DNA of 64,000 bases from Tistlia sp040905785 (GTDB lineage Bacteria > Pseudomonadota > Alphaproteobacteria > Kiloniellales > DSM-21159). Within the stretch, counting starts at the first letter, position 1; each line of letters opens with the position of its first letter. Shown here piece after piece: positions 23,487-34,378 of the stretch. The position numbers were made by a program, and so were the translations under genes. A model generated the notes under the pieces. The model was not told where the DNA came from. It did no database searches and worked only from the letters and a program-made list of their open reading frames with translations. The DNA lies in NCBI RefSeq assembly GCF_040905785.1, contig NZ_JBBDQW010000075.1:1-64000 (forward strand), written 5' to 3'.

Positions 23487-24622
23487 CGGGCGAACGCGGT
23501 GCGCGGCCGCCGGCCCGCCGACCCCTGCGCGTCGCCTTCTACGCCCCGCTCAAGCCGCCCGACGACCCCGTGCCTTCCGGCGACCGTACGATGGCGCGCC
23601 GCCTGGTCCAGGCCCTCGAGCTGGCCGGCCACGAGGTCGCCCTGGCCTGCCGCCTGCGCAGCCGCGACGCGCAGGGCGACCCGGCCCGCCAGGCACGGCT
23701 CGCCCTGCTCGGGGACCGGCTCGCCGCCCGCTATGCCGCCGGCGCCGGCGCGCGCTTCCGGCCGGACCTCTGGTTCACCTACCACCTCTACTACAAGGCG
23801 CCGGACTGGGTCGGGCCAGCGGCGAGCCGGCGGCTCGGGATTCCCTACCTGGTCGCCGAGGCCTCGGTCGCTCCGAAGCGCGCCGATGGGCCCTGGGCGC
23901 CCGGCTACCGGGCGACGCTGGAGGCGCTGGCCGCGGCCGCCGCGGTGATCCCGCTCAACCCGGCCAACGTCGCCTGCCTGCCCGAGCGCGCCAAGCTGCG
24001 CGACCTGCCGCCCTTCCTCGAGGCCGCGCCCCTTCGCGAGGCCGCGCCCGCCCGGACGCGCTGGCCTGCGCTCGATCCCCGGGGTCCGTGGCTGCTGGCG
24101 GTCGGCATGATGCGGCCGGGCGCCAAGCTCGCCTCCTACCGCCTGCTCGTTGCGGCACTGGAACGGCTTCGCGACCGCGACTGGCGGCTGCTGGTCGTCG
24201 GCGACGGCCCGGCGCGCGCCGAGGTCGCGGCGCTGCTGGCGCCGCTGGGCGAACGCTGCCACCTCGCCGGCCGGCTCGAGGGCCCGGCCCTGGCCGCCGC
24301 CTACGCCAGCGCCGACCTGCTCGCCTGGCCGGCGATCGACGAGGCCTACGGCATGGCCCTGCTCGAGGCCCAGGCCGCCGGCCTGCCGGTCGTGGCCGGC
24401 CACGGCATCGGGGTATCGGCCGTGGTCGCCGACGGCGAGACCGGCCTGCTCGCCGACCGCGACGACCCCGTTGTCTTCGCGGCGGAGCTGGCCCGGCTGC
24501 TCGACGACGAGACCCTGCGCCGCCGCCTCGGCGCCGCGGCGCGGCGGCGCGTCGCCGAGCGCCACGACCTGCCGGCGGCCAGCCGCCGGCTCGATGCCAT
24601 CCTGCGGGAGCTGGTGCCGTGA
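23483..24622 (+). CDS. Glycosyltransferase family 4-like protein
   Basis: 379 residues, starting with GTG that overlaps the previous stop by four bases. The N-terminal domain opens LRVAFYAPLKPPDDPVPSGDR, the typical fragment of sugar transferases seen in gene clusters for glycolipid assembly. WLLAVGMMRPGAKLASYRLL is the hinge. The donor region is DEAYGMALLEAQAAGLPVV, with its Glu. Substrates are unknown. The following gene again begins within the stop (GTGA). Confidence 0.9.
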   Translation: MTGERGARPPARRPLRVAFYAPLKPPDDPVPSGDRTMARRLVQALELAGHEVALACRLRSRDAQGDPARQARLALLGDRLAARYAAGAGARFRPDLWFTYHLYYKAPDWVGPAASRRLGIPYLVAEASVAPKRADGPWAPGYRATLEALAAAAAVIPLNPANVACLPERAKLRDLPPFLEAAPLREAAPARTRWPALDPRGPWLLAVGMMRPGAKLASYRLLVAALERLRDRDWRLLVVGDGPARAEVAALLAPLGERCHLAGRLEGPALAAAYASADLLAWPAIDEAYGMALLEAQAAGLPVVAGHGIGVSAVVADGETGLLADRDDPVVFAAELARLLDDETLRRRLGAAARRRVAERHDLPAASRRLDAILRELVP

Positions 24623-25815
24623 AGGCCGCGCCGGACGGGCTGCTGATCTGGGTCACCCACCTCTACGGCATCGGCCACCTGCGCCGCGCGGCGGCGATCG
24701 CCCGGGCCTGCCGCGCCGAGGGGCTGGCGGTGACTTTGGTCTCCGGCGGCCGGCCGGTGCCGAGCCTGGCGCCGGCACTGGCGCGCGCCGGCGTGGCGCT
24801 GGTCCAGCTGCCGTCCCTGCACAGCCCGGACGCGAGCTTCGCCCGGCTGGGCGCCGCCGCCGGGGCGGCGGCCGGGCCCGACCTGCTGGCCGCCCGCCGC
24901 GAGCAGCTGCTCGCGGCCTTCGAGACGGCTCGCCCCGCGGTCGTCATGACCGAGATGTACCCCTTCGGCCGGCGGTCGCTGCGCGCCGAGGTCGAGGCGC
25001 TGGTCGCGGCCGTCCAGGCGGCGCAGCCGCGGCCGCGGCTGCTCGCCTCGGTGCGCGACCTGCTGGTCGCCAAGCCGGTCGAGAAGCTGCGCTGGATGGT
25101 CGAGGCGGCCGCACCCTACGACGCCCTCCTGGTCCACGGCGACCCGGCGGTCCTGCGCTTCGAGGAGAGCTTCGCCCTGGCCGGCGAGCTCGGCGACCGG
25201 CTGCGCTACACCGGCTACGTCGCGACCCGCGCCGAGGCGACCGAGGCCGCCGGTGCCGAGGCCGGGCGCGACGAGGTCCTGGTCTCCGCCGGCGGCGGCG
25301 CCTTCGGCCTGGCGCTGCTCGAGACGGCGCTGGCCGCACGGCCGCTCTGCCCGAACCTCGGCACCCTGCCCTGGCGGCTGCTGCTCGGCCCGAACCTGCC
25401 GGAGGAGGGTCGTCGGCGGCTGCTCGCCGCGAGCGACGAGGGCGTCCTCGTCGAGCCCGCCCGGTCGGACTTCCCGGCCCTGCTCGGCCGTTGCCGACTG
25501 GCGATCGGCCAGGCCGGGGTCAACACCCTGCTGGAAGGGCTGGCCGCCGGCGCCCGCCTGCTCGCCGTGCCCTATGCTGAGGCCGGCGAGACCGAGCAGG
25601 GGGAACGTGCCCGGCGCTTCGCCGAGCGCGGTTGGCTGAGCCTGCTTGACGAGGCCGCCCTGTCGCCCCAGAACCTAGCCGAGGCCGCCGAGGCCGCCGC
25701 GTTGCAACCGCGGCCGACGCCCTCGATAAATATCGAGGGGGCCCGCCACTCGGCCGAGATCGTCGCGGCCATGGCTGCTATAGTGCGCCGCGCTGCCGAC
25801 CGGGAGGGGGAATGA
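24619..25815 (+). CDS. Predicted glycosyltransferase (COG4671-like, second copy)
   Basis: 398 residues, GTG start overlapping the upstream stop. It opens LLIWVTHLYGIGHLRRAAAIA, the same motif as the protein at 20957, showing the two are paralogous. The second domain has VSAGGGAFG and AIGQAGVNTLLEGLAAGARL (donor-binding region). The family is GT-B, MurG-like. No membrane segments. It overlaps the next gene by ATGA. Sugar and acceptor are not known. Confidence 0.85.
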   Translation: MKAAPDGLLIWVTHLYGIGHLRRAAAIARACRAEGLAVTLVSGGRPVPSLAPALARAGVALVQLPSLHSPDASFARLGAAAGAAAGPDLLAARREQLLAAFETARPAVVMTEMYPFGRRSLRAEVEALVAAVQAAQPRPRLLASVRDLLVAKPVEKLRWMVEAAAPYDALLVHGDPAVLRFEESFALAGELGDRLRYTGYVATRAEATEAAGAEAGRDEVLVSAGGGAFGLALLETALAARPLCPNLGTLPWRLLLGPNLPEEGRRRLLAASDEGVLVEPARSDFPALLGRCRLAIGQAGVNTLLEGLAAGARLLAVPYAEAGETEQGERARRFAERGWLSLLDEAALSPQNLAEAAEAAALQPRPTPSINIEGARHSAEIVAAMAAIVRRAADREGE

Positions 25816-26363
25816 GCGACGCGGTGACGGCCTACTACCGCTATCCGCCGAACCGGCTGGTCGGGGACTACCTGCGTGCCGTCATTGGAGTCGCCTTCGG
25901 CCTCGCGGTGCTCCTCGCCGCCGAACGGGTCAACTGGCTGATGGGGCTGATCTTCGGCGGTCTGGCCCTGGCTTTCGGGCTGTTCGCCCTGCGCACGCTA
26001 CGCCAGCACCTGACCGAGGTCGCGGTCAACGACGAGGGCATCTTCACCCGCACCGCCAACGCGACGCGCGCGCTGCCCTGGGCCGAGCTGAAGGGCCTGC
26101 GGCTGCGCTACTTCGGCACGCACCGGCAGCGCAAGGGGCGCGGCGGCGGCTTCCTGGAACTGACGCTCTACGGTCCCGCACGGAAGATGAAGATCGAGTC
26201 CTCCATCGCCGGCTTCCGGGACATCGCCTGGTGGTCCTGCCGGGCGGCACGGCGCAACGGCCTGACGCTCGACCCGGCGACCGCGGGCAACTTCCTGGCG
26301 ATCGGCATCGACACCGACAGCGAGACGCCGCGGCCGACGGCCGAGCCGGACTTCGGGCGCTGA
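25812..26363 (+). CDS. Small membrane protein of unknown function, end of the glycosyltransferase operon
   Basis: 183 residues. Two hydrophobic segments at about residues 20-40 and 42-62 are followed by a soluble part (about 70-160). VAVNDEGIFTRTANATRALPWAELKGLRLRY has a beta-rich pattern like a pleckstrin-homology-type bacterial membrane protein. The ATG overlaps the preceding stop by four bases, so it belongs to the operon. Function is not recognised; it might anchor or regulate the glycosyltransferases. Confidence 0.8.
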   Translation: MSDAVTAYYRYPPNRLVGDYLRAVIGVAFGLAVLLAAERVNWLMGLIFGGLALAFGLFALRTLRQHLTEVAVNDEGIFTRTANATRALPWAELKGLRLRYFGTHRQRKGRGGGFLELTLYGPARKMKIESSIAGFRDIAWWSCRAARRNGLTLDPATAGNFLAIGIDTDSETPRPTAEPDFGR

Positions 26364-26377
26364 CGGGGGGCGCGCCG

Positions 26378-28281
<1,904 letters not shown>

Positions 28282-28282
<1 letters not shown>

Positions 28283-29280
28283 TGCTGGCCTACACGCTGC
28301 GCCGCCTGCTGATCATGATCCCGACGCTGCTGGTGATCTCCTTCATCATCTTCGTGATCATCCAGCTGCCGCCGGGCGACTACCTGGAGACATACATCGC
28401 CGAGCTCCAGGCCCAGGGCGAGGCGGTCGACCCTGCCAAGATCGCCTTCCTGCGCGCGCAGTACGGCCTCGACCGGCCGTTCCTGGAGCAGTACGCGGTC
28501 TGGGTCCTGGGCCTGCTGCAGGGCGACCTCGGCTATTCCTTCGAGTACCGCCTGCCGGTGTCGGATGTGGTCGGCGACCGGCTGCTGCTGACCGTGGTGG
28601 TCGCCACCGCCTCGATCGTCTTCACCTACGTCGTGGCCTTTCCGATCGGCGTCTACACGGCGGTCAAGCAGTACTCCTTCGGCGACTACACCCTCTCCTT
28701 CATCGGCCTGCTCGGCCTGGCGACGCCGAACTTCCTGCTCGCGCTGATCCTGCTCCATCTCGCCTACGAGTGGTTCGGCACCTCGATCGGCGGCCTGATG
28801 GACCCCGAGTACGTCAACCAGTCCTGGTCCTGGGCCAAGGCCGGCTCGGTGCTGGCGCACCTCTGGGTCCCGGTGCTGGTGATCGGCACCGCCGGCACCG
28901 CGGCCATGATCCGCCGGCTGCGCGCCAATCTGCTCGACGAGCTGGAGAAACAGTATGTCGTGACGGCGCGGGCCAAGGGCGTGCCGCCGCTCAAGCTGCT
29001 GTTCAAGTATCCGCTGCGCCTGGCGATCAACCCCTTCATCGCCGACATCGGCAACCTGCTGCCCCAGGTCATTTCCGGCGCGGCGGTGATCTCGGTCGTG
29101 CTCGACCTGAACACGACCGGGCAAATGCTGGTCACGGCGCTGCAGAGCCAGGACATGTACCTGGCCGGCTCCTTCCTGATGTTCCAGTCGATGCTGGTCG
29201 TGATCGGGGTGTACGTCTCCGATATCGCGCTGGCCGCGCTCGACCCGCGGATCCGCCTGACCGGGGGAGCGACCAAGTGA
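28282..29280 (+). CDS. Peptide-type ABC importer permease (DppB-like)
   Basis: 332 residues, six predicted membrane segments. It begins LAYTLRRLLIMIPTLLVISF with the family's LPPGD loop. The EAA-like coupling motif is in TARAKGVPPLKLLFKYPLR. It forms the inner-membrane channel with the protein after it. The start overlaps the ATPase gene and the stop overlaps the next permease, so the three are translationally coupled. Substrate unknown; no binding protein is encoded nearby. Confidence 0.92.
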
Positions 29281-30479
29281 GCGACACGACGCGCGGACCG
29301 GAACGGACGCCCGACGGAGGGCCGGCGGAAGACCGGCTCGAGCACTGGGTCGACGAGACACCCTTCGACCCGCACGAAACGACGGCCATGTCGCCGGAGC
29401 AGGAGCGCTACTACCTGGCCGGCCAGTGGACGATCATGTGGTGGAAGTTCCGGCGCCACAGGCTGGCTTTGATCTCCCTCGCCGTGCTGGTCTTCTTCTA
29501 CAGCTTCGTGCTCTTCGCCGAGATCCAGGCGCCCTACGAGCTGCACAGCCGGCATACCGACTTCATCTACGCTCCGCCCCAGGCGCTGCACCTGTTCCAC
29601 GAGGGCGAGTTCATCGGGCCCTTCGTCTACGGCTTCGACCAGACGCTCGACATGGACACGCTACGCCGCGTGTACGTCTCGAATCCCGACAAGGTGCAGC
29701 CGCTGCGGTACTTCTGCTCCGGCGACGAGTACCGCTTCTGGGGTCTCTTCGAGGCGGACTTCCACCTCGTCTGCCCGGCCGTGGGCGGCGAGTTCTTCCC
29801 GCTCGGCACCGATCGCCTGGGCCGCGACGTGCTGAGCCGGATCATCTACGGCGCGCGCATCTCGCTCACCATCGGCCTCATCGGCATCACCCTGTCCTTC
29901 GTGCTCGGGATCGTCATCGGCGGCCTCGCCGGCTACTACGGCGGCTGGGTCGACAATGTCGTGCAGCGGACCATCGAGATCATCCGCTCCTTCCCCGAGA
30001 TCCCGCTGTTCATGACGCTCTCGGCGATCCTGCCGGTGACCTGGTCGCCGATCGGCGTGTTCTTCGGCCTGACCCTGATCCTGGCCTTCCTGGAGTGGCC
30101 GGGGCTGGCGCGGGCCGTGCGCTCCAAGCTTTTCTCGCTGCGCGAGGAGGACTTCACCACCGCCGCCCAGCTGATGGGCGCCCGGCCGGTGCGCATCATC
30201 GGCCGACACCTGCTGCCGAGCTTCACCAGCCACCTGATCGCCTCGGCGACCCTGTCGATCCCGACCATCATCCTGGCCGAGACCGCGCTGTCCTTCCTGG
30301 GTCTCGGCCTACGCCCGCCGGTAACCTCCTGGGGCGTGCTGCTGACCGAGGCGCAATCGAGCTCGGTGATCAACGTCTACCCCTGGCTGCTGCTGCCGGG
30401 CGTGCCGGTCGTGCTGGTCGTCCTCGCCTTCAATTTCCTCGGCGACGGCTTGCGCGACGCCGCCGATCCCTACAAATAG
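29277..30479 (+). CDS. Peptide-type ABC importer permease (DppC-like) with extended periplasmic segment
   Basis: 400 residues, longer than typical DppC (about 300). The first membrane helix (about residues 60-82) is followed by roughly 100 residues of extra periplasmic sequence containing the CSGDEYRFWGLFEADFHLVC stretch. Then come GTDRLGRDVLSRIIYGARIS and the remaining helices with the coupling loop AAQLMGARPVRIIGRHLLP. The extension is shared with YejE-like and opine importers, which hints at larger substrates. GTG start overlaps the previous stop. Confidence 0.92.
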   Translation: MSDTTRGPERTPDGGPAEDRLEHWVDETPFDPHETTAMSPEQERYYLAGQWTIMWWKFRRHRLALISLAVLVFFYSFVLFAEIQAPYELHSRHTDFIYAPPQALHLFHEGEFIGPFVYGFDQTLDMDTLRRVYVSNPDKVQPLRYFCSGDEYRFWGLFEADFHLVCPAVGGEFFPLGTDRLGRDVLSRIIYGARISLTIGLIGITLSFVLGIVIGGLAGYYGGWVDNVVQRTIEIIRSFPEIPLFMTLSAILPVTWSPIGVFFGLTLILAFLEWPGLARAVRSKLFSLREEDFTTAAQLMGARPVRIIGRHLLPSFTSHLIASATLSIPTIILAETALSFLGLGLRPPVTSWGVLLTEAQSSSVINVYPWLLLPGVPVVLVVLAFNFLGDGLRDAADPYK

Positions 30480-30521
30480 GGCCGGCGCTGCCGCACCCCT
30501 CTCGCAGGAACCTCGACCGCG

Positions 30522-30989
30522 ATGCAACCCGGCCTCCTGGCCAAGCTCGAAACCGAGCTGCGCCGCTTCCGCGACAAGGAGTTCCTGAGGGCGACCATGG
30601 CCGCCTGCCTGCTGATCGCCGAGGCCGACGGCGAGGTCGACGCGCTGGAGCAGGCGACGGTCCGCGAGGCCTTCGATCGCCTGCCGATCCTGCGTGAGCT
30701 GGACAGCGCCAAGGCGCTGCTGCTGTTCGAGCAGTACCGCACGCTGCTGGCCGATCCGCTGGAGGCACTGCGGGCGCGCCGCGTGCTCTACCGCAAGGTC
30801 GAGCGCTTCCAGGGCCGCTACAAGCACAGCCGGACGCTGCTGCGGGCCGCCTACCTCGTGCTGGGCGCCGACGGCGTCGACCACCCGGCCGAGATCCGCG
30901 AGTTCAAGCGCCTCTGCGGCCTGCTCGGCCTCGACCCCGGGCTGGTCCTCGGCGAGGAGCAGGAGCGCAACGGCGGCAACGGCCGCTGA
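30522..30989 (+). CDS. TerB-like domain protein
   Basis: 155 residues, all-helical and soluble. Two acidic motifs, LIAEADGEVDALEQATVREA and LGADGVDHPAEIREFKRLCG, sit in the pattern of TerB/DjlA-type domains, where Asp/Glu residues bind metal. TerB proteins occur in tellurite resistance and in stress signalling; no ter genes are nearby. The sequence EADGEVD also resembles EF-hand-like acid loops. Located 42 bp after the peptide permease; cotranscription is possible but not shown. Confidence 0.8.
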   Translation: MQPGLLAKLETELRRFRDKEFLRATMAACLLIAEADGEVDALEQATVREAFDRLPILRELDSAKALLLFEQYRTLLADPLEALRARRVLYRKVERFQGRYKHSRTLLRAAYLVLGADGVDHPAEIREFKRLCGLLGLDPGLVLGEEQERNGGNGR

Positions 30990-31016
30990 GCGGCTTGCCG
31001 GTCTGCCGCGCCCTTT

Positions 31017-32513
31017 TCAGACGAGCCGCACGAGGTCGAGCGGCAGGCCGACCCCGGCGAGTGCCTCGCCGGGCAGCGATTGGTGGGCGGGCCGCCGCTC
31101 GAAGCCCTGGCGGCAGGCGAGCGCGTAGGCCGCGGCGGTCGCCAGCGCCAGGCTGCCGGCCTGCTTGTTGTGCTTCTCCAGCTTGGCCGAGAGATTGACG
31201 GCCTCGCCGATTACGGTGATCTCCAGGCGCTTGGCAGTGCCGACCGCGCCGAACAGCACCGGCCCGGTCGCCACCGCGCCGTTGACCGCCGGCGCCGGTC
31301 GTCCGGCGGCGCTGCGCTCCTCGCGCCAGCGCGAGCCCTCCGCGACCACCGCCTCGAGCGCGCGGAGGGCGTCGGCGGCATAGGTCTCACTCTGCTGGGT
31401 CGCGCCGAAGGAGGCCATGATGCCGTCGCCCAGGAACTTGTCGATCGAGCCGCCGTGGGCCTGGACGATCGGCACGACCCGCGCCTGGTACTCGCCGAGG
31501 ATCGCGAGCACCGCCTGCGGCGGCTCGGTCTCGGCGAGCGGGGTGAAGCCGCGCAGGTCGAGGTTGAGGATCGCGGCCTCGCAGATCTCGGCGCTGCCCG
31601 CCTGGACGACCTGCTCGGAGCCGGTGATGCGCCGGGCGATCTGCGGCGCGAAGAAGCGCGACAGCTCCTGCGCGGCCATGCCTTCGCTGACCGAGCGGAC
31701 CAGGAGGTTGCGCCCGCGGGCCAGAGCGACGCCGAGCACGATGGCGACGACCAGGATCGAGATGACCTTGTCGAACTCGGCGCCGAGCAGGATCGCGTTC
31801 GAGGTCAGGTAGTCGACGTAGTTGCGCGTGATCATCGAGTCCTGCGGGTTCGAATAGATCACGTAGGCGACCATCATCAGCCAGCCGGCCGCGGCCACCA
31901 CGCCCGACCAGACGACGAAGCGGGCGTCGAAGCGCAGGGCGCGCAGGGCGATGAAGATGAAGACGTAGAGCAGGGTCGGCGCCTTCAGGTAGAAGGAGGG
32001 CGGCTGGCCGTACTGTAGGTGGAACGACCAGATCAGCGCCATCAGCAGCGCCATGTCGACGACCGAGGACAGCGCGACCGCCCAGTCCGGCAGCCGCCCG
32101 GCATAGGCCCAGGCGATGCGCACCAGGGTCAGCGCCAGGTACACGCCGAGCGCGATCGGCACCGGCTGGACCTCCAGTCCTTCGGGCGCTGTCTTCGGCG
32201 AGATCAGGTAGAGCGTGCCGAACAGCAGGACGATGGCGAGCTGCAGCCAGCCGATCAGCCGCTCGGTCCGGTCCTCCTGGCCCTGGATCGCCTCCCGGAC
32301 CCGGCGCGGCAGCTGCAGGCGATCGACGTCGCGGCCGAACAGCCGCGCCGCGAGCGAAGGGCGGGCCTCGGCTGCCGGAGCCGGCGAAGTCACGGCAACC
32401 TGCGGGGAGGCCGGATCTCCTGCGCTCGGCCCGGGCGTCAGCTCCTTGGAAACCACCGCCGCCTCCCTCGCTTGCTGGGGCCGAGACTGAGCCTTAGCGG
32501 TTTTCGCGCTCAA
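31017..32513 (-). CDS. Membrane-bound class III adenylate/guanylate cyclase
   Basis: 498 residues, likely TTG start. A Pro/Ala-rich cytoplasmic leader (1-85) precedes five or six membrane segments (about 88-265), then the class III catalytic domain (310-460). Metal residues are Asp319 (ILNLDLRGF) and Asp363 (LGDGIMASFG); Lys359 precedes the second. The transition-state Asn440 (IGEAVNLSAKLE) is present, but the usual Arg four residues on is Lys444. The enzyme makes cAMP or cGMP. The lone CNB protein at 17.6 kb is a possible receiver in this window. Followed on the same strand by the methyltransferase gene region. Confidence 0.88.
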   Translation of the reverse strand: MSAKTAKAQSRPQQAREAAVVSKELTPGPSAGDPASPQVAVTSPAPAAEARPSLAARLFGRDVDRLQLPRRVREAIQGQEDRTERLIGWLQLAIVLLFGTLYLISPKTAPEGLEVQPVPIALGVYLALTLVRIAWAYAGRLPDWAVALSSVVDMALLMALIWSFHLQYGQPPSFYLKAPTLLYVFIFIALRALRFDARFVVWSGVVAAAGWLMMVAYVIYSNPQDSMITRNYVDYLTSNAILLGAEFDKVISILVVAIVLGVALARGRNLLVRSVSEGMAAQELSRFFAPQIARRITGSEQVVQAGSAEICEAAILNLDLRGFTPLAETEPPQAVLAILGEYQARVVPIVQAHGGSIDKFLGDGIMASFGATQQSETYAADALRALEAVVAEGSRWREERSAAGRPAPAVNGAVATGPVLFGAVGTAKRLEITVIGEAVNLSAKLEKHNKQAGSLALATAAAYALACRQGFERRPAHQSLPGEALAGVGLPLDLVRLV

Positions 32514-32546
32514 GCGGCGATCAGAAGCGCGTGATGGCGCGCGGCG

Positions 32547-33407
32547 TCAGCGCACCCGCTCGAGCCAGAGGCTGGTCTCGAGGGCGCCCGGCATCAGCGG
32601 CAGGCTGCCCGCGACACCCTTCGCAACCCGCTCGGAGAGGCGCGTCGCCGCCCAGCGGCTCGACCAGAGGATCCTCCAGCCGCCGCCCTGGAGCAAGGGC
32701 GGCAGCACCTGCTGCTCGTTGTAGCCCCGCCAGTCCCAGGCCGGCGGGTAGTCGTCCGGCAGGAAGATGTCGTGGATCTGCAGCAGGCAGCCGAGCGGCA
32801 GGCGCGGCAGGACCCGGCCGAAGAAGAGGTCGACGTCGCTGCCGGGCACCAGCAGGTGGCTGGAGTCGAGCGACACGACATCGCCGGCGCCGAGTCCGTC
32901 GAAGGGCCCCGGCCCCGGTGCCAGCACCAGCTCCTGCAGCAGCCGGCGGTGCAGGGTGATCGGCAGGGCGGCGATGTCCGCGCGCGGCGCCGGGTCGATC
33001 GCGGTGATCGCCAGGGCGAAGTCGCCGTCCTGGGCGGCCCGGCGGAAGAAGCGGGTCGAGTGGCCGGAGCCGACCTCCACGAGACGGCGCGGCCGCCGCT
33101 CGCGCAGCAGCACGTAGGCGGCGGCGGCGTCGAGGCGCGGAAACCAGCTCTGCCGCCAGCGCGGCGCCGACGGCGGCGCGTCGCCGATCGCGCGCAGCGC
33201 CGGGGCGTGGCGCTCCATGGTTTCAAGCAGAGCCAGCAGGGCCGGCTCGGCGGCCCGGAAGCTCTCCGCCAGCTCCGGATAGGCATTGTCGCGGACCCGC
33301 CGCGGCCAGCTGCCGGCGTAGCGATGGGGCAGGAAGAACCCGCGCTCCGCCAGCCCGAGCAGCGTCGGCAGGCCGAGGGCGAGGCGCCGGCGCAGGCCCC
33401 TGCTCAT
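32547..33407 (-). CDS. Class I SAM-dependent methyltransferase (Methyltransf_24-like)
   Basis: 286 residues. The nucleotide fold has LVEVGSGHSTRFF (motif I), AITAIDPAPRAD (motif II region) and DVVSLDSSHLLVPGSDVD (motif IV region). HDIFLPDDYP follows. This resembles the Methyltransf_24 group, often found with glycan and surface modification. The product is unknown. It lies upstream of the cyclase gene on the same strand, 33 bp apart; the two may be cotranscribed. Confidence 0.82.
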   Translation of the reverse strand: MSRGLRRRLALGLPTLLGLAERGFFLPHRYAGSWPRRVRDNAYPELAESFRAAEPALLALLETMERHAPALRAIGDAPPSAPRWRQSWFPRLDAAAAYVLLRERRPRRLVEVGSGHSTRFFRRAAQDGDFALAITAIDPAPRADIAALPITLHRRLLQELVLAPGPGPFDGLGAGDVVSLDSSHLLVPGSDVDLFFGRVLPRLPLGCLLQIHDIFLPDDYPPAWDWRGYNEQQVLPPLLQGGGWRILWSSRWAATRLSERVAKGVAGSLPLMPGALETSLWLERVR

Positions 33408-33447
33408 CGCGCCCCGCCCATCGCAGCCTCGCTCCTCGCTGGGGCCG

Positions 33448-34287
33448 TCACGGCGAGAGGGTCATGCCCTCGCGGGCGACGACCGTGCCCGGGCGGGCGG
33501 CCTCGGCCTCCTCGGCGACCCGGTCCATGAAGGCATCGTCGTGGGACGGGTCGTGGTGGAAGATCGCGAGCCGCGTGCCGGCGGCCTCGGCGAGGCGCAC
33601 GCCCTGCTGCCAGGTCGAGTGGCCCCAGCCGCGATAGCGCGGATACTCGCTCTCGGTATAGCTCGAGTCGTAGATCATCAGGTCGGCGCCCTCGATCAGC
33701 CCCAGGATCGTCGAGTCGAGCTCGCCTTCGACATGCTCGGTGTCGGTGACGTAGCAAATCGCCCGGCCATCGAACTCGATCCGGTAGCCGCAGGCGCCGT
33801 TCGGATGGTTGAGCGCCGCCGTCCTGAGCGTCACGCCGGGCCGCGGCCGCAGGGTCGTGCCGCAGGTGAAGTCGAGGAAGCTGCAGTCCGCGGCGAAGAT
33901 CGCGGGCGGCACCGGGAAGAGCGGCGCCGACATGAACTTGCAGAGCACGTTGTGCAGCTCGAGGCCGGCCTCCAGGTGGCCGGCGTGCAGGCGGATCCGG
34001 TTGCGGCTGTCGAACAGCGGCGCGAAGAAGGGCACGCCGGCGATGTGGTCGATGTGCGTGTGGGTCAGGAAGATGTCGAAGTCGAGGCCTTCGGGGCCGC
34101 ACTGCCTGATCAGGCGCTGGCCGAGCGGACGCAGTCCGGTGCCCGCATCGAAGATCAGCAGCTGGTCGCCGCAGCGGACCTCGAGGCAGGAGGTGTTGCC
34201 GCCGTAGCGGTTGTACTCGGGGCCGGGACAGGCGATCGATCCGCGAACCCCCCAGAAAGTCACGGAGAAGTCGGTGCCTTGCGTCAA
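33448..34287 (-). CDS. Metallo-beta-lactamase-fold hydrolase
   Basis: 279 residues. WGVRGSIACPGPEYNRYGGN at the N terminus is typical of the MBL branch related to cyclic phosphodiesterases and RNase Z-like proteins. The metal motif is THTHIDHI (HxHxDH). Further ligands are in NHPNGACGYR, YVTDTEHVEG (Asp) and the last His in FHHDPSHDD. The enzyme probably hydrolyses a phosphodiester or ester in the cytoplasm. Several relatives sit beside response regulators, as here, but the substrate is unknown. It lies 40 bp upstream of the methyltransferase on the same strand. Confidence 0.88.
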   Translation of the reverse strand: MTQGTDFSVTFWGVRGSIACPGPEYNRYGGNTSCLEVRCGDQLLIFDAGTGLRPLGQRLIRQCGPEGLDFDIFLTHTHIDHIAGVPFFAPLFDSRNRIRLHAGHLEAGLELHNVLCKFMSAPLFPVPPAIFAADCSFLDFTCGTTLRPRPGVTLRTAALNHPNGACGYRIEFDGRAICYVTDTEHVEGELDSTILGLIEGADLMIYDSSYTESEYPRYRGWGHSTWQQGVRLAEAAGTRLAIFHHDPSHDDAFMDRVAEEAEAARPGTVVAREGMTLSP

Positions 34288-34378
34288 CGGCCGGACTCGG
34301 TCAGTGCCATAGCGCCCTCTATGTAAGGCGTCGCGGTCGGCCGACCAAGTAGCGCGCCTGCTGCGGTCGGAAGGGCGC

